A stretch of 11,443 bases of DNA from Candidatus Omnitrophota bacterium. Its GTDB lineage: Bacteria > Omnitrophota > Gorgyraeia > Zapsychrales > JANLHA01. This document shows positions 1 to 6,328 of this stretch, piece after piece. The stretch covers positions 1-11,443 of the forward strand of contig JANLHA010000348.1 in assembly GCA_024653845.1 (NCBI GenBank), given 5' to 3'. The stretch's first letter is position 1, and each line of letters starts with the position of its first letter. Under the pieces are notes generated by a model. That model was given only the letters and a program-made list of their open reading frames with translations, searched no databases and was not told where the DNA came from. Made by a program: the position numbers and the translations under genes.

Positions 1-44
1 AAACAGGCGACGTAGATCTTTGGGGTGGTTTGAGTGTTTTTCAT
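1..44 (-). CDS. ardA: Partial CDS: probable ArdA-type antirestriction protein, N-terminus only
   Basis: Only the first 14 residues are in the window: MKNTQTTPKIYVAC, read from an ATG at 44-42. A GGAG ribosome binding site lies about 8 bases upstream (AAAGGAGCAATCACC then ATG), which supports a real start. The TPxIYVA pattern right after the start is how ArdA proteins typically begin. ArdA is a small acidic DNA mimic that inhibits type I restriction enzymes and is carried in the leading regions of conjugative plasmids and ICEs. The identity rests on very few residues and is an inference, but the large inverted repeat just upstream and the truncated tRNA about 1.5 kb away fit a mobile-element setting. 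The rest of the gene lies outside the window. Confidence 0.5.
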   Translation of the reverse strand, partial: MKNTQTTPKIYVAC

Positions 45-54
45 GGTGATTGCT

Positions 55-212
55 CCTTTCGATTCTTTTTGATTGTAAAAAAACCACCGTGAGTCAAGGG
101 CTTTAGAGCACGAGAGGATGTGGAAGCGGATGCGCGAAGCCATCCTAGCGAACCATCCCAACGAGTGCGCCCCTTGACTAGGTGGTACAATCAAAAGACC
201 GGAATCGAAAGG
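55..212. promoter_or_regulatory. Large imperfect inverted repeat / long bulged hairpin upstream of the ArdA-like start
   Basis: The arms pair in order: 55-65 with 202-212 (11 bp, perfect), 67-70 with 193-196, 71-76 with 187-192, 83-88 with 181-186 and 92-100 with 171-179, about 36 bp in all. There is a six-A bulge at 77-82, a 3x1 interior loop at 89-91/180 and an unpaired patch at 197-201. The 70-nt apical region (101-170) holds two GGATG/CATCC pairs that can nest: 116-120 with 154-158, and 128-132 with 141-145. On the minus strand the left arm gives TTGACT, 14 nt, TACAAT, reading toward the ArdA-like gene. In the right arm the same hexamers are only 6 nt apart. This resembles single-stranded-DNA promoters (Frpo/ssi type) that drive leading-region genes such as ardA, but that role is an inference. 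The remaining intergenic bases 213-324 show nothing recognisable. Confidence 0.55.
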
Positions 213-324
213 ATACTTATAGAACAAATTGATCTATTTTAAAAAGGCAGGAATATGATGAAATAGAGCTGGAGAGAAGTTGCCGCTTAGTAAATTGTTT
301 ATCTCTTTAAAACGCCATCTAAAA

Positions 325-1308
325 TTAATTTTTAAATTTCTTTAATTTTACAATTTCTACCAAATCATGCTCTCGCTCATACCCCTTTAATCTGCAAAAC
401 AGATAACCAAGTCTGTAATCTACCCCTTCACTCATGAGACGCCAATTTGTTTCCTTCAGCGTTTTTTTAAAAAGCCTCTGAAGTTTATGAACACTATCGT
501 ACTCTTTTCTTGAAGAATCGGCTTCCTGAACAGTCAACGGAACAATAACATGCTTGTCAATAATCGGCTTATCGAATATCAGGTTGATGTATTTCTCTTT
601 TTCCAAAACTTTTTTAAGTAAATTTTCCAATTCTACTATTGTCAATTTATTTAGCTTCATTGCCTCTTGATAATCGGGATCAGCCTCTTTTTGATCCTTT
701 TCCTTAGAATACTCTGCAAACTCCTTCAGAAGATTAGAATCCAATATGTATTCTTGCCCCTCAACATCGGATAAACAAAATTCTGTTCTATATATTTTCA
801 AAAGCTCCTGCTCGCTTTTGGCTCTATCTTTTCTTTCAGCATCTTCTTTATCCCATTTCTTAATTTCAGATTTACTTAATTTAACGCCTTTTGATACATA
901 TTCATTGCCATTCTCAAAAACTCCCCTTCGTTTTCCGCATTTTGGGCATTCAAATAAAAATAATACACAAGAAGAATCAATACTAAAATTATATAAATCT
1001 TTGGATATAACTTTCATAACCTCTGAGCAATTTGGACAATAAATATTTTTGGGTTCTTGAGTATTTACTAACTTCTCATCACATCTTTTATCCGCCTCCA
1101 TCCATTTCTGAATTGTTTCTCTCTTATTCCGGTAACGCTCTCCCTTAATCACATATAGCTGTAGGTTTAAAACAAATAAAAAACTCTTAATCTTTTTATC
1201 CTCTAAATCTTTTTGATTTTTATTCTCGCGAATACGAAGACATTCCTTTATCGTCAATAAATCATATAAATCGCTGTAATATGGTTCTTCTTTGAGGTAT
1301 TTGTACAT
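325..1308 (-). CDS. Hypothetical protein with a central zinc ribbon, mobile-element cargo
   Basis: This is a 327-residue protein whose family I do not recognise. The start is well supported: GGGAGGAGAG lies just before the ATG at 1308. Two knuckles, CPNC (Cys91, Cys94) and CPKC (Cys121, Cys124), separated by 26 residues, form a likely Cys4 zinc ribbon. The rest is rich in Lys and Glu, with probable long helices at about 140-245, and has no signal peptide or membrane segment, so a soluble cytoplasmic protein is expected. The coding sequence is visibly more AT-rich and uses more A/T-ending codons than the chromosomal genes to the right, which fits recent acquisition. It lies between the ArdA-like gene and the truncated tRNA, inside the presumed element. 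It could be a nucleic-acid binding or element-specific accessory protein; no activity can be assigned. Confidence 0.75.
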   Translation of the reverse strand: MYKYLKEEPYYSDLYDLLTIKECLRIRENKNQKDLEDKKIKSFLFVLNLQLYVIKGERYRNKRETIQKWMEADKRCDEKLVNTQEPKNIYCPNCSEVMKVISKDLYNFSIDSSCVLFLFECPKCGKRRGVFENGNEYVSKGVKLSKSEIKKWDKEDAERKDRAKSEQELLKIYRTEFCLSDVEGQEYILDSNLLKEFAEYSKEKDQKEADPDYQEAMKLNKLTIVELENLLKKVLEKEKYINLIFDKPIIDKHVIVPLTVQEADSSRKEYDSVHKLQRLFKKTLKETNWRLMSEGVDYRLGYLFCRLKGYEREHDLVEIVKLKKFKN

Positions 1309-1342
1309 AACTCTCCTCCCAAGTTGTTAATTAGATGGTATA

Positions 1343-1380
1343 AATTAAAAAGCCCACTTATAGGAGTGGGCTTTTTAATT
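1343..1380. terminator. Strong bidirectional hairpin terminator
   Basis: A perfect 15-bp inverted repeat (1343-1357 with 1366-1380) is extended by one more pair (1358:1365), leaving a 6-nt loop. The GC core is GCCCAC/GTGGGC. It is flanked by A and T runs on both sides, so a U-tract follows the stem in either direction. It sits just upstream of the zinc-ribbon gene and about 150 bp from the tRNA fragment, so it would insulate the element gene from transcripts coming out of the chromosome and stop transcription leaving the element. Confidence 0.75.
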
Positions 1381-1392
1381 CAAAATTAATTT

Positions 1393-1411
1393 GTGCCAAA
1401 TCGGTGCCAAA
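1393..1411. repeat. Paired direct repeats, candidate integrase arm-type sites
   Basis: GTGCCAAA occurs at 1393-1400 and again at 1404-1411, start to start 11 bp apart, about one helical turn. Short repeats of this kind (TTTGGCAC on the other strand) are often found next to att sites, where the N-terminal domain of tyrosine integrases binds. They lie about 115 bp inside the presumed element end at the tRNA fragment. No integrase gene is visible at this end, so it should be at the other end of the element. The function is inferred from position and spacing only. Confidence 0.4.
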
Positions 1412-1526
1412 ATGGAGGGCAAAATATAGCAAATTGTACTAACGTGTGCTTATCAGAAATTTTTACAACTTATTGCTAGCAGGCGTATTTACAAGAAAAT
1501 CAAGGAGTTATGAAAATTGGGGAGTT

Positions 1527-1568
1527 CTGATTACAAATCAGCTGCTCTACCAACTGAGCTACGCCAGC
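1527..1568 (-). pseudogene. 5' half of tRNA-Thr(UGU), truncated at the anticodon stem
   Basis: Reading the minus strand from 1568: acceptor strand GCTGGCG (1568-1562), TA at positions 8-9, D arm with GCTC/GAGC pairing and a GG-containing loop (1559-1544), then anticodon stem GCTGA, loop TTTGTAA and TCAG. The anticodon is TGT (1535-1533). The match to a tRNA holds to about position 42 (1527). Position 43 is A where C is needed, and after that there is no variable loop, no T arm with TTCRA and no 3' acceptor strand in register. The gene is therefore an orphan 5' half. Its break falls at the anticodon stem-loop, a common crossover point for tyrosine recombinases. I take it as the chromosome/element junction; a working copy must exist elsewhere if this codon is to be read. 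Confidence 0.75.
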
Positions 1569-1680
1569 AAACTTCCCTAAAATCTTTTATCAGAAGGTTT
1601 GCCAGTCCCCTTGGGGACGCCAGCGAAGACCTCACGTTTTTTATCTAAAAAAATTCTTCATCCCTTTGCGGGGCGCCAAC
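1561..1680. repeat. Diverged tandem units with 56-nt spacing upstream of the tRNA 5' end
   Basis: ACGCCAGC occurs at 1561 and 1617, and GCGCCAAC follows at 1673, exactly 56 bases between each. The spacers are alike in layout: a T-rich stretch ending TTTATC and A's in the middle, then a CCC..GGGG block at the end. The first unit ends in a GTCCCC/GGGGAC hairpin with a two-base loop (1605-1618), the second in CCC-TTTGC-GGG. The first ACGCCAGC is the tRNA acceptor strand itself. The rest of 1309-1809 holds only the terminator, the direct repeats, the tRNA fragment and a possible promoter. The nature of the repeat is unknown; similarity between spacers is low and a chance element cannot be excluded. 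Confidence 0.4.
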
Positions 1681-1727
1681 AAAACAACCTCAATGAAATT
1701 CACCAGTCTCTCATTTTATGAATTTTC

Positions 1728-1755
1728 ATTATACTCAATATCGTCCAAGAGTAAA
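1728..1755 (-). promoter_or_regulatory. Possible promoter reading toward the tRNA
   Basis: On the minus strand, TTTACT (1755-1750) is followed after 16 nt by a perfect TATAAT (1733-1728). Transcription would start near 1721 and run through the 56-nt units into the tRNA-Thr 5' half about 150 bases downstream. The -10 is strong and the -35 weak. It would have been the native promoter of the interrupted tRNA gene, which makes a chromosomal origin for this side of the junction plausible. Confidence 0.35.
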
Positions 1756-1809
1756 TTCCTTTTTTCTAATTTTCCCTAATTGTATATTTAAACGACAGGG
1801 GCTGGGAGA

Positions 1810-2721
1810 TCACTTGAGAAGGATTTTCCACCCGCCATCAAATTGATGACGATACTCTAGAGGAATGAGGGAAAGAATGATGATCACAATTGCAATAAGC
1901 ATATTAGCAAGCTGATTCATCCCTTCATTTATACTAAGTAGCAAGAGAAATAGCACGGCCCAAAAAATATTCAAATAACGAAAAGAGCGAGTCGTTTCCC
2001 ATAGGGCAATGCAACTGCAAGTCAAAATGAGTGGACAAATCACATAATAAATATTGGCGGTAGCCGATTTAAAAACATTTGCAGAAAAAATCAACAACAC
2101 ACTCAAAACCATACAAACCCATAAAGGCCAAACGAGAAATTTATTCTGTGGTGGGGCAGCCAAAGTGGAATATTTTACCTCTTGGACAGCTCGGCCCCCC
2201 AAAAATGGCACCATCGATTTTCCCTCTTGTTTGATTCTCTTAAGATATTGCAAACTGGCAAGCACTTCATCCATGGATGGCCCGACGATAATAATAGATA
2301 TCACGGCTGAAACAAGGCAAAGCGTGCACCATTGGTGATAAAGAACAGGTTGAGCAATAACGAGGGCAATGCTCACGATGCTCAAGGGCCCGACAAAAAA
2401 TCCGAAGATAATCACCATCAACGGCATTTTTTGCCAGCGTGCAGGTCCTCCAATGATTCCCGTAATCGCATCAATCAAATAAGCCAAAGCCCCCAAAGCC
2501 GCATCAGAAACAGGCAAGATAAATGACGTCGGAGACATCAAAATCTTACGACTACCCTCACCAAAGAACGGTTCCCATACATCATCAATAACCTCATATT
2601 GGAACAAAGCCAAATACAGGGAAATCGCTGAACCGATGAATGCCAAAATGACAATATAAATTCGTTGAGAAAACGTTGAAGGGTTATAAGTCCATCCTGG
2701 AGGAATAAACTTATTAAGCAT
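1810..2721 (-). CDS. VKOR-like integral membrane protein with probable C-terminal SPW domain
   Basis: This is a 303-residue polytopic membrane protein. The N-terminal half resembles vitamin K epoxide reductase family proteins: helices at about 20-42 and 98-125, then the redox motif WCTLC (Cys132, Cys135) at the start of a helix. The loop that holds the second cysteine pair in classical VKORs contains no cysteine here; it reads VWEPFFGEGS around residues 48-57, a form I recall from a VKOR subfamily found beside epimerases. The C-terminal half (about 190-295) has four more helices with WPLW and an E..RSFRYLN pattern suggestive of SPW repeats. The ATG lies within the end of the upstream epimerase gene (8-base overlap) with no clear ribosome binding site, so translation is probably coupled. 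It likely acts in thiol redox at the inner membrane; the substrate is unknown. It is the last gene of the operon and no clear terminator follows. Confidence 0.75.
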   Translation of the reverse strand: MLNKFIPPGWTYNPSTFSQRIYIVILAFIGSAISLYLALFQYEVIDDVWEPFFGEGSRKILMSPTSFILPVSDAALGALAYLIDAITGIIGGPARWQKMPLMVIIFGFFVGPLSIVSIALVIAQPVLYHQWCTLCLVSAVISIIIVGPSMDEVLASLQYLKRIKQEGKSMVPFLGGRAVQEVKYSTLAAPPQNKFLVWPLWVCMVLSVLLIFSANVFKSATANIYYVICPLILTCSCIALWETTRSFRYLNIFWAVLFLLLLSINEGMNQLANMLIAIVIIILSLIPLEYRHQFDGGWKILLK

Positions 2722-3793
2722 GTGCGGCTTCTGGGATAGAAGAAATTTTCAAATGATGAAGCTGATACCATCTTTGCGGATCACGCTTGAGAGTCTCAAC
2801 CATTTTAGGTAATGCCTCGATCAGACGACGCTGCGGTGTCCACCCTAAAACCCGCTGCGCTTTTGAAATATCCAGCTGACAATGGTCATCCGCCAAATCA
2901 ATCATCCAAGGCTTGATAAATGGCTCTTCAATCCCCGGAATTTTATCCTGTACCCATGCCCCCGTCTTAGCGACAACCTTTGGAATTTGGATGGTTTCCC
3001 AATGGGGCGCCCCATGAATCAGTCGGGCCAATTCTTTTTGCAACATATCGTAACTGTACGTTTCCGGTTCTCCAATTAAAATAATCTCTTCCGATGAAAG
3101 TTCTTTACGATGTTGAACCGTCAACCAGATGGCTTCTACCAAATCATCCAGGTGAACAAATGGCTGACCATGCGCAATATCACCAGGAAAAACATGACCT
3201 GTTAGACGTTTTTCATAAATTCTTTGGATTTGATGGGAAATCGGAATCGAGTGACATTGATCGTTATAAACTCCCGCAATCCTTAAAATGACTGAGGGGA
3301 TCTGTCCGTGGATATTGCGAATGAGTGCTTCCGTTTCCACTTTAGATTTTGGATAATCCCATTTGGGGTCCAATGGCCATTGTTCATTATTTTTTTCTCC
3401 AGCAGAACATGGAGCATGAACCAATTGAGTGCTTGAAAATAAAAATTGCTCGACATGTGCAAATTTCTTTAAAGCTGATAACAACCGACGAGTTCCTTGG
3501 ACGGTCACTTTATCATAGAGGTCACTCGGCTCCCCGGAGAAATCATAATAGGCCGCCAGATGGATGACCGAAGCGATGTTAACTTGAGGATCTGTTCTTT
3601 GGATAAAATCCATCGCGTCATTGACACTCACATCTTGTGTCAGATCCATCTCTTTAGAAAATACATTGTCACCTAAAAACTCTTTTGACGACTTGTTATC
3701 GAAGGCAAAAATTCTAAAATAAGGCGCAAATTTTTCAATAATAGCCGTTCCTATAAATCCACGACTACCTGTAATCATCATAACTGGTAACAT
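2714..3793 (-). CDS. NAD(P)-dependent epimerase/dehydratase family protein
   Basis: This is a 359-residue extended short-chain dehydrogenase/reductase. The Rossmann dinucleotide motif GSRGFIG is at 9-15 and an acidic residue (Asp32) ends strand 2, which favours NAD. HLAAYYD at 78-84, SST at 120-122 and the catalytic YPKSK (Tyr147, Lys151) complete the active site. The C-terminus carries the LDISKAQRVLGWTP element typical of sugar-nucleotide epimerases and dehydratases. The start chosen is the ATG at 3793, preceded by GAGGAG at 7 nt spacing; an upstream TTG in frame lacks such a site. It lies 31 nt after the DoxX-like gene and overlaps the VKOR-like gene by 8 bases. The substrate cannot be told from sequence: a nucleotide sugar or a steroid/lipid-type substrate is possible. 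Confidence 0.88.
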   Translation of the reverse strand: MLPVMMITGSRGFIGTAIIEKFAPYFRIFAFDNKSSKEFLGDNVFSKEMDLTQDVSVNDAMDFIQRTDPQVNIASVIHLAAYYDFSGEPSDLYDKVTVQGTRRLLSALKKFAHVEQFLFSSTQLVHAPCSAGEKNNEQWPLDPKWDYPKSKVETEALIRNIHGQIPSVILRIAGVYNDQCHSIPISHQIQRIYEKRLTGHVFPGDIAHGQPFVHLDDLVEAIWLTVQHRKELSSEEIILIGEPETYSYDMLQKELARLIHGAPHWETIQIPKVVAKTGAWVQDKIPGIEEPFIKPWMIDLADDHCQLDISKAQRVLGWTPQRRLIEALPKMVETLKRDPQRWYQLHHLKISSIPEAAHA

Positions 3794-3824
3794 ATTGATC
3801 TCCTCTCTAAATATCAAGAAATTC

Positions 3825-4295
3825 TTAAAGCTTCATGTCTCTTTTGACTTTCGACGGCAATTTCTCAACTCCTCCAATGACTAAAGCTGCTGATAGAATT
3901 ACAAAATTCTTAATAATAAATTCCCCTTCCATTGTTAAAACAAAAGGCGGAAATTTAAAACAAACCTCGGGCAAAATCACCAATGTCAAGAATGTTCCAC
4001 CCATTTGTAAAACTAAAAGGAATACAGCCATGCGATTAAAAGGACGAATAAAAAAACACACACCAATAAGAACTTCCCACCATCCTAGAAGCGGAATAAA
4101 AATATGCGGCTCAAACCAATAGACCGTATGAGCAACTAATTTATTAACCGGACTTAAACCAAAAATTTTAAGTAACCCAAACCAAATGAATATAATACAC
4201 AGAGAAATTCTCAACAAAAAAATGCCATAATGATTCATCCATTGGGATCCTAGTTCGATCAAAGATTGTCCTGCGTCAAAAAAGCTCCTCGTCAT
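3825..4295 (-). CDS. DoxX-like small integral membrane protein
   Basis: About 156 residues with four predicted transmembrane helices (roughly 26-43, 63-83, 87-107 and 124-142 from the ATG). Features of DoxX / DUF417-type proteins are visible: RISLCIIFIWFGLLK in helix 1, GWWEVLIG in helix 2 and a closing EFIIKNFVILSAALVIGG. Members of the family work in inner-membrane complexes linked to quinone or thiol redox, but no role is fixed for this one. The start is uncertain: the ATG at 4295 lies 14 nt after the SRPBCC stop, while a TTG at 4319 would overlap that gene by 11 bases; neither has a good ribosome binding site, and translation is probably coupled. It is the second gene of the four-gene operon. 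Confidence 0.75.
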   Translation of the reverse strand: MTRSFFDAGQSLIELGSQWMNHYGIFLLRISLCIIFIWFGLLKIFGLSPVNKLVAHTVYWFEPHIFIPLLGWWEVLIGVCFFIRPFNRMAVFLLVLQMGGTFLTLVILPEVCFKFPPFVLTMEGEFIIKNFVILSAALVIGGVEKLPSKVKRDMKL

Positions 4296-4308
4296 AGCAG
4301 CATGTTGT

Positions 4309-4806
4309 TCAATTCCCAATTAAATATTCGTGTTGTTCATTCTGGGCCTCAAGCTCTTGATTCTCAGCTAACCTTTTTATTTTTGGTAAGACTCGATCCC
4401 AAACCTTTGCGCTCAAATCTCGATACTTTTTCCCTTCTGTAAGCACAGAAAAATCACCATGAGTAATCTGCAGCGTGGTTTTACCATCTTGTTCGGCAAG
4501 CTCATAGGTAATGCCATCTTTTTCAGTGAACAGGGGTTGCGGCCTACGAACATCGAAAACTGTAAAACGCAGAAGTTTATTTTCTTCAAATGCTGTCACA
4601 TTTCCCTCAACAATGATTGTTCCATGTTCGTCTTTCCAGAGCACTGGACTGCCGGGCGTCCAATCCGACTCAATATGGAAGCGAGGACCCCCACTTGAGA
4701 ACTCCGCCGCCCACTGATCCGTGGACTCTCGTTTGGTCAGCGTGTTCCAGACATTTGGCCCCGACGCGTTTATTTTGATCGATTTTCGTATAAAACACTC
4801 TTTCAT
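4309..4806 (-). CDS. SRPBCC / AHSA1-like domain protein
   Basis: This is a 165-residue soluble protein with the START-like helix-grip fold pattern of SRPBCC proteins: beta strand IRKSIKINA at the N-terminus, then VWNTLT and WAAEF, central strands with GTIIVEGNVTAFEENKLLRFTVFD, GKTTLQITHGDF, and a long C-terminal helix with WDRVLPKIKRLAE. These folds bind hydrophobic ligands in a deep cavity. The ATG at 4806 is chosen because AAAGGA precedes it at proper spacing; an earlier in-frame ATG at 4854 lacks one. It is the first gene of the operon with the DoxX-like, epimerase and VKOR-like genes. The 138 nt upstream (4807-4944), separating it from the barrel gene, is AT-rich and shows no convincing promoter. 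The exact ligand is unknown. Confidence 0.8.
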   Translation of the reverse strand: MKECFIRKSIKINASGPNVWNTLTKRESTDQWAAEFSSGGPRFHIESDWTPGSPVLWKDEHGTIIVEGNVTAFEENKLLRFTVFDVRRPQPLFTEKDGITYELAEQDGKTTLQITHGDFSVLTEGKKYRDLSAKVWDRVLPKIKRLAENQELEAQNEQHEYLIGN

Positions 4807-4944
4807 AACGATTCCTTTGTTTTTTGCTTGAATAAACACCAACCCCGTGTTCATGAATAGAGTTATTAAATCTTGAATTACTATAAAATAGAAGATATTA
4901 GCTGGGGGTTAGAACTAAATTAATAAATTTTAATTCTGATTTGA

Positions 4945-6237
4945 TTACAACTTTATCCGAGCAAAAATCATGAACGATTCGGGATCCTTTCCGTAGGCTG
5001 GATCAAGCTCGTTGGGAAGAAAATGCCAACTGTAAGAAGCTCCTATTCCCCATTTCATTTGTTTCCATTTGGAAAAATCATAAACATACCCTAACGTTGA
5101 TTTATTGACTTTAAAAACCTCTCCTTCTAATGGATCACCTTCTGGAAAAAGTTCATCCTTTTCCGTACGTTCGAAACGCGTAAAAAAGGTGTGCATCTTT
5201 TTTAATTGAATGGAAGATTCCCATAAAAAGGCGTTTAGATGATGCCCCGGCTCATTGTTGTTGCGTCCCCAAGCCAACATCATTTGCCAATTTCCGTGCT
5301 CGAAAGGCTTATTGTACGCCGCGGAAGCTGTATAACGTTGTGTATCCACATCCGAATGAAGCTGCTCAGGGCTATCAATATCCCCGTAACTGGCTTGAAA
5401 AGACCAGTTTTCCGTTGGATTATAGGAAAGTCTTGTTGCATAAGAATCCAATTCTGGACCTTCAATATCCCAGCGATCTTCATCAGGCTCACGACCACGA
5501 AAAGCAGAACCCTCGATTTTAAAATTGTTCCATATATAGCCTAAAGTCGTTACTCCATACGTGATATGTGTTGAATCTAACCAATGATGAGAAATTGGGG
5601 CTTCTGGATTATCCATTCCCGACAAACGATGCATGAAAGCCGGCGGTCCAAGAGCCGGTTCCCCCGGCAGACCAACGTATCCAAAGATCGAACTCTGGTC
5701 GGAAAGAGGCAAACTGTAAGTCATCGCTAATTCCATAAATAAATCATGTGGATGCTGACGATCAATTAAAGGGCTTATCCCATCGGCTGTTTCTCCTGTT
5801 TGCAATAATAAAGGGTATCCATCCTTTCCTTGTAAAGGGTCCAAAGAAAACATGCTCCTAAACCCTAACGTCCCAGCATGAAAATCTCGTTGTCCCATGA
5901 ACATGAACATGCTTTCACTAAAAGTCTTCTTGTCTCCTCTATCGCCTCCTTGATGGTCATAAATAACATTCGCAAAGCCATGAATCATGAACATCCAGTC
6001 ATCTTTCATGAAATGAAGACCTTCATGAGGCGAAGAATCCGGCTGCCAGCTTGTTCCTGACGATTCCCTAGTCATTGGGTAAGAACCATACAAAGCTTTC
6101 ATTTGTTTTCTCATACCTTGATGACTGCTACCGTGCGAGGGTTGTGTGGGTTCATGATTCATCTGCTCATGTTGAGCATTGGCAGATACGTTCTGGAAGA
6201 AGAATGTGATAAGAAGTAAAAGAATAAATTTTTGCAT
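4945..6237 (-). CDS. Secreted, probable outer-membrane beta-barrel protein with Met/His-rich N-terminus
   Basis: 430 residues. A clear Sec signal peptide (hydrophobic core at about 4-14, likely cut after SANA, residue 21) is followed by a Met/His-rich stretch up to about residue 45 (HEQMNHE, HGSSHQGM). The rest is made of amphipathic strands with alternating aromatic residues and Gly/Asn/Asp turns, ending in FMIFARIKL, as in outer-membrane barrels; no cytoplasmic-type domain is seen. The ATG has GGGAGAAG just upstream. Barrels with Met/His-rich leaders occur near copper and silver resistance genes, so a metal link is possible, but no metal transporter or CusR-type regulator lies in this window. 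I do not recognise a named family. It lies 91 nt downstream of dgkA on the same strand and could share its transcript. Confidence 0.75.
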   Translation of the reverse strand: MQKFILLLLITFFFQNVSANAQHEQMNHEPTQPSHGSSHQGMRKQMKALYGSYPMTRESSGTSWQPDSSPHEGLHFMKDDWMFMIHGFANVIYDHQGGDRGDKKTFSESMFMFMGQRDFHAGTLGFRSMFSLDPLQGKDGYPLLLQTGETADGISPLIDRQHPHDLFMELAMTYSLPLSDQSSIFGYVGLPGEPALGPPAFMHRLSGMDNPEAPISHHWLDSTHITYGVTTLGYIWNNFKIEGSAFRGREPDEDRWDIEGPELDSYATRLSYNPTENWSFQASYGDIDSPEQLHSDVDTQRYTASAAYNKPFEHGNWQMMLAWGRNNNEPGHHLNAFLWESSIQLKKMHTFFTRFERTEKDELFPEGDPLEGEVFKVNKSTLGYVYDFSKWKQMKWGIGASYSWHFLPNELDPAYGKDPESFMIFARIKL

Positions 6238-6328
6238 CTCTTCTCCCTAATTGATATTCACTTAAACAACATCCACGTAAGAAGTATTTTGAAGAGATTA
6301 AATTAAAAATAAATTAGAAAATGATTAA

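Noticed and set aside
1430..1568. tRNA-Thr interrupted by an intron with the 3' half further along (a CGCCTGC stretch near 1479-1485 looks a little like the acceptor strand)
   Set aside because: The break is at position 43, not in the anticodon loop where bacterial tRNA introns sit; there is no T arm and the acceptor-like stretch has a mismatch, so an intron is not supported.
1590..1680. Two tRNA 3' ends on the plus strand (GGGGACGCCA and GGGGCGCCA endings)
   Set aside because: No T-loop TTCRA pattern and no upstream D or anticodon arms; reported only as 56-nt units.
4911..4937. Hairpin between the barrel gene and the SRPBCC gene as a terminator
   Set aside because: The pairing is almost all A-T with mismatches and has no stable GC core, so termination there is doubtful.
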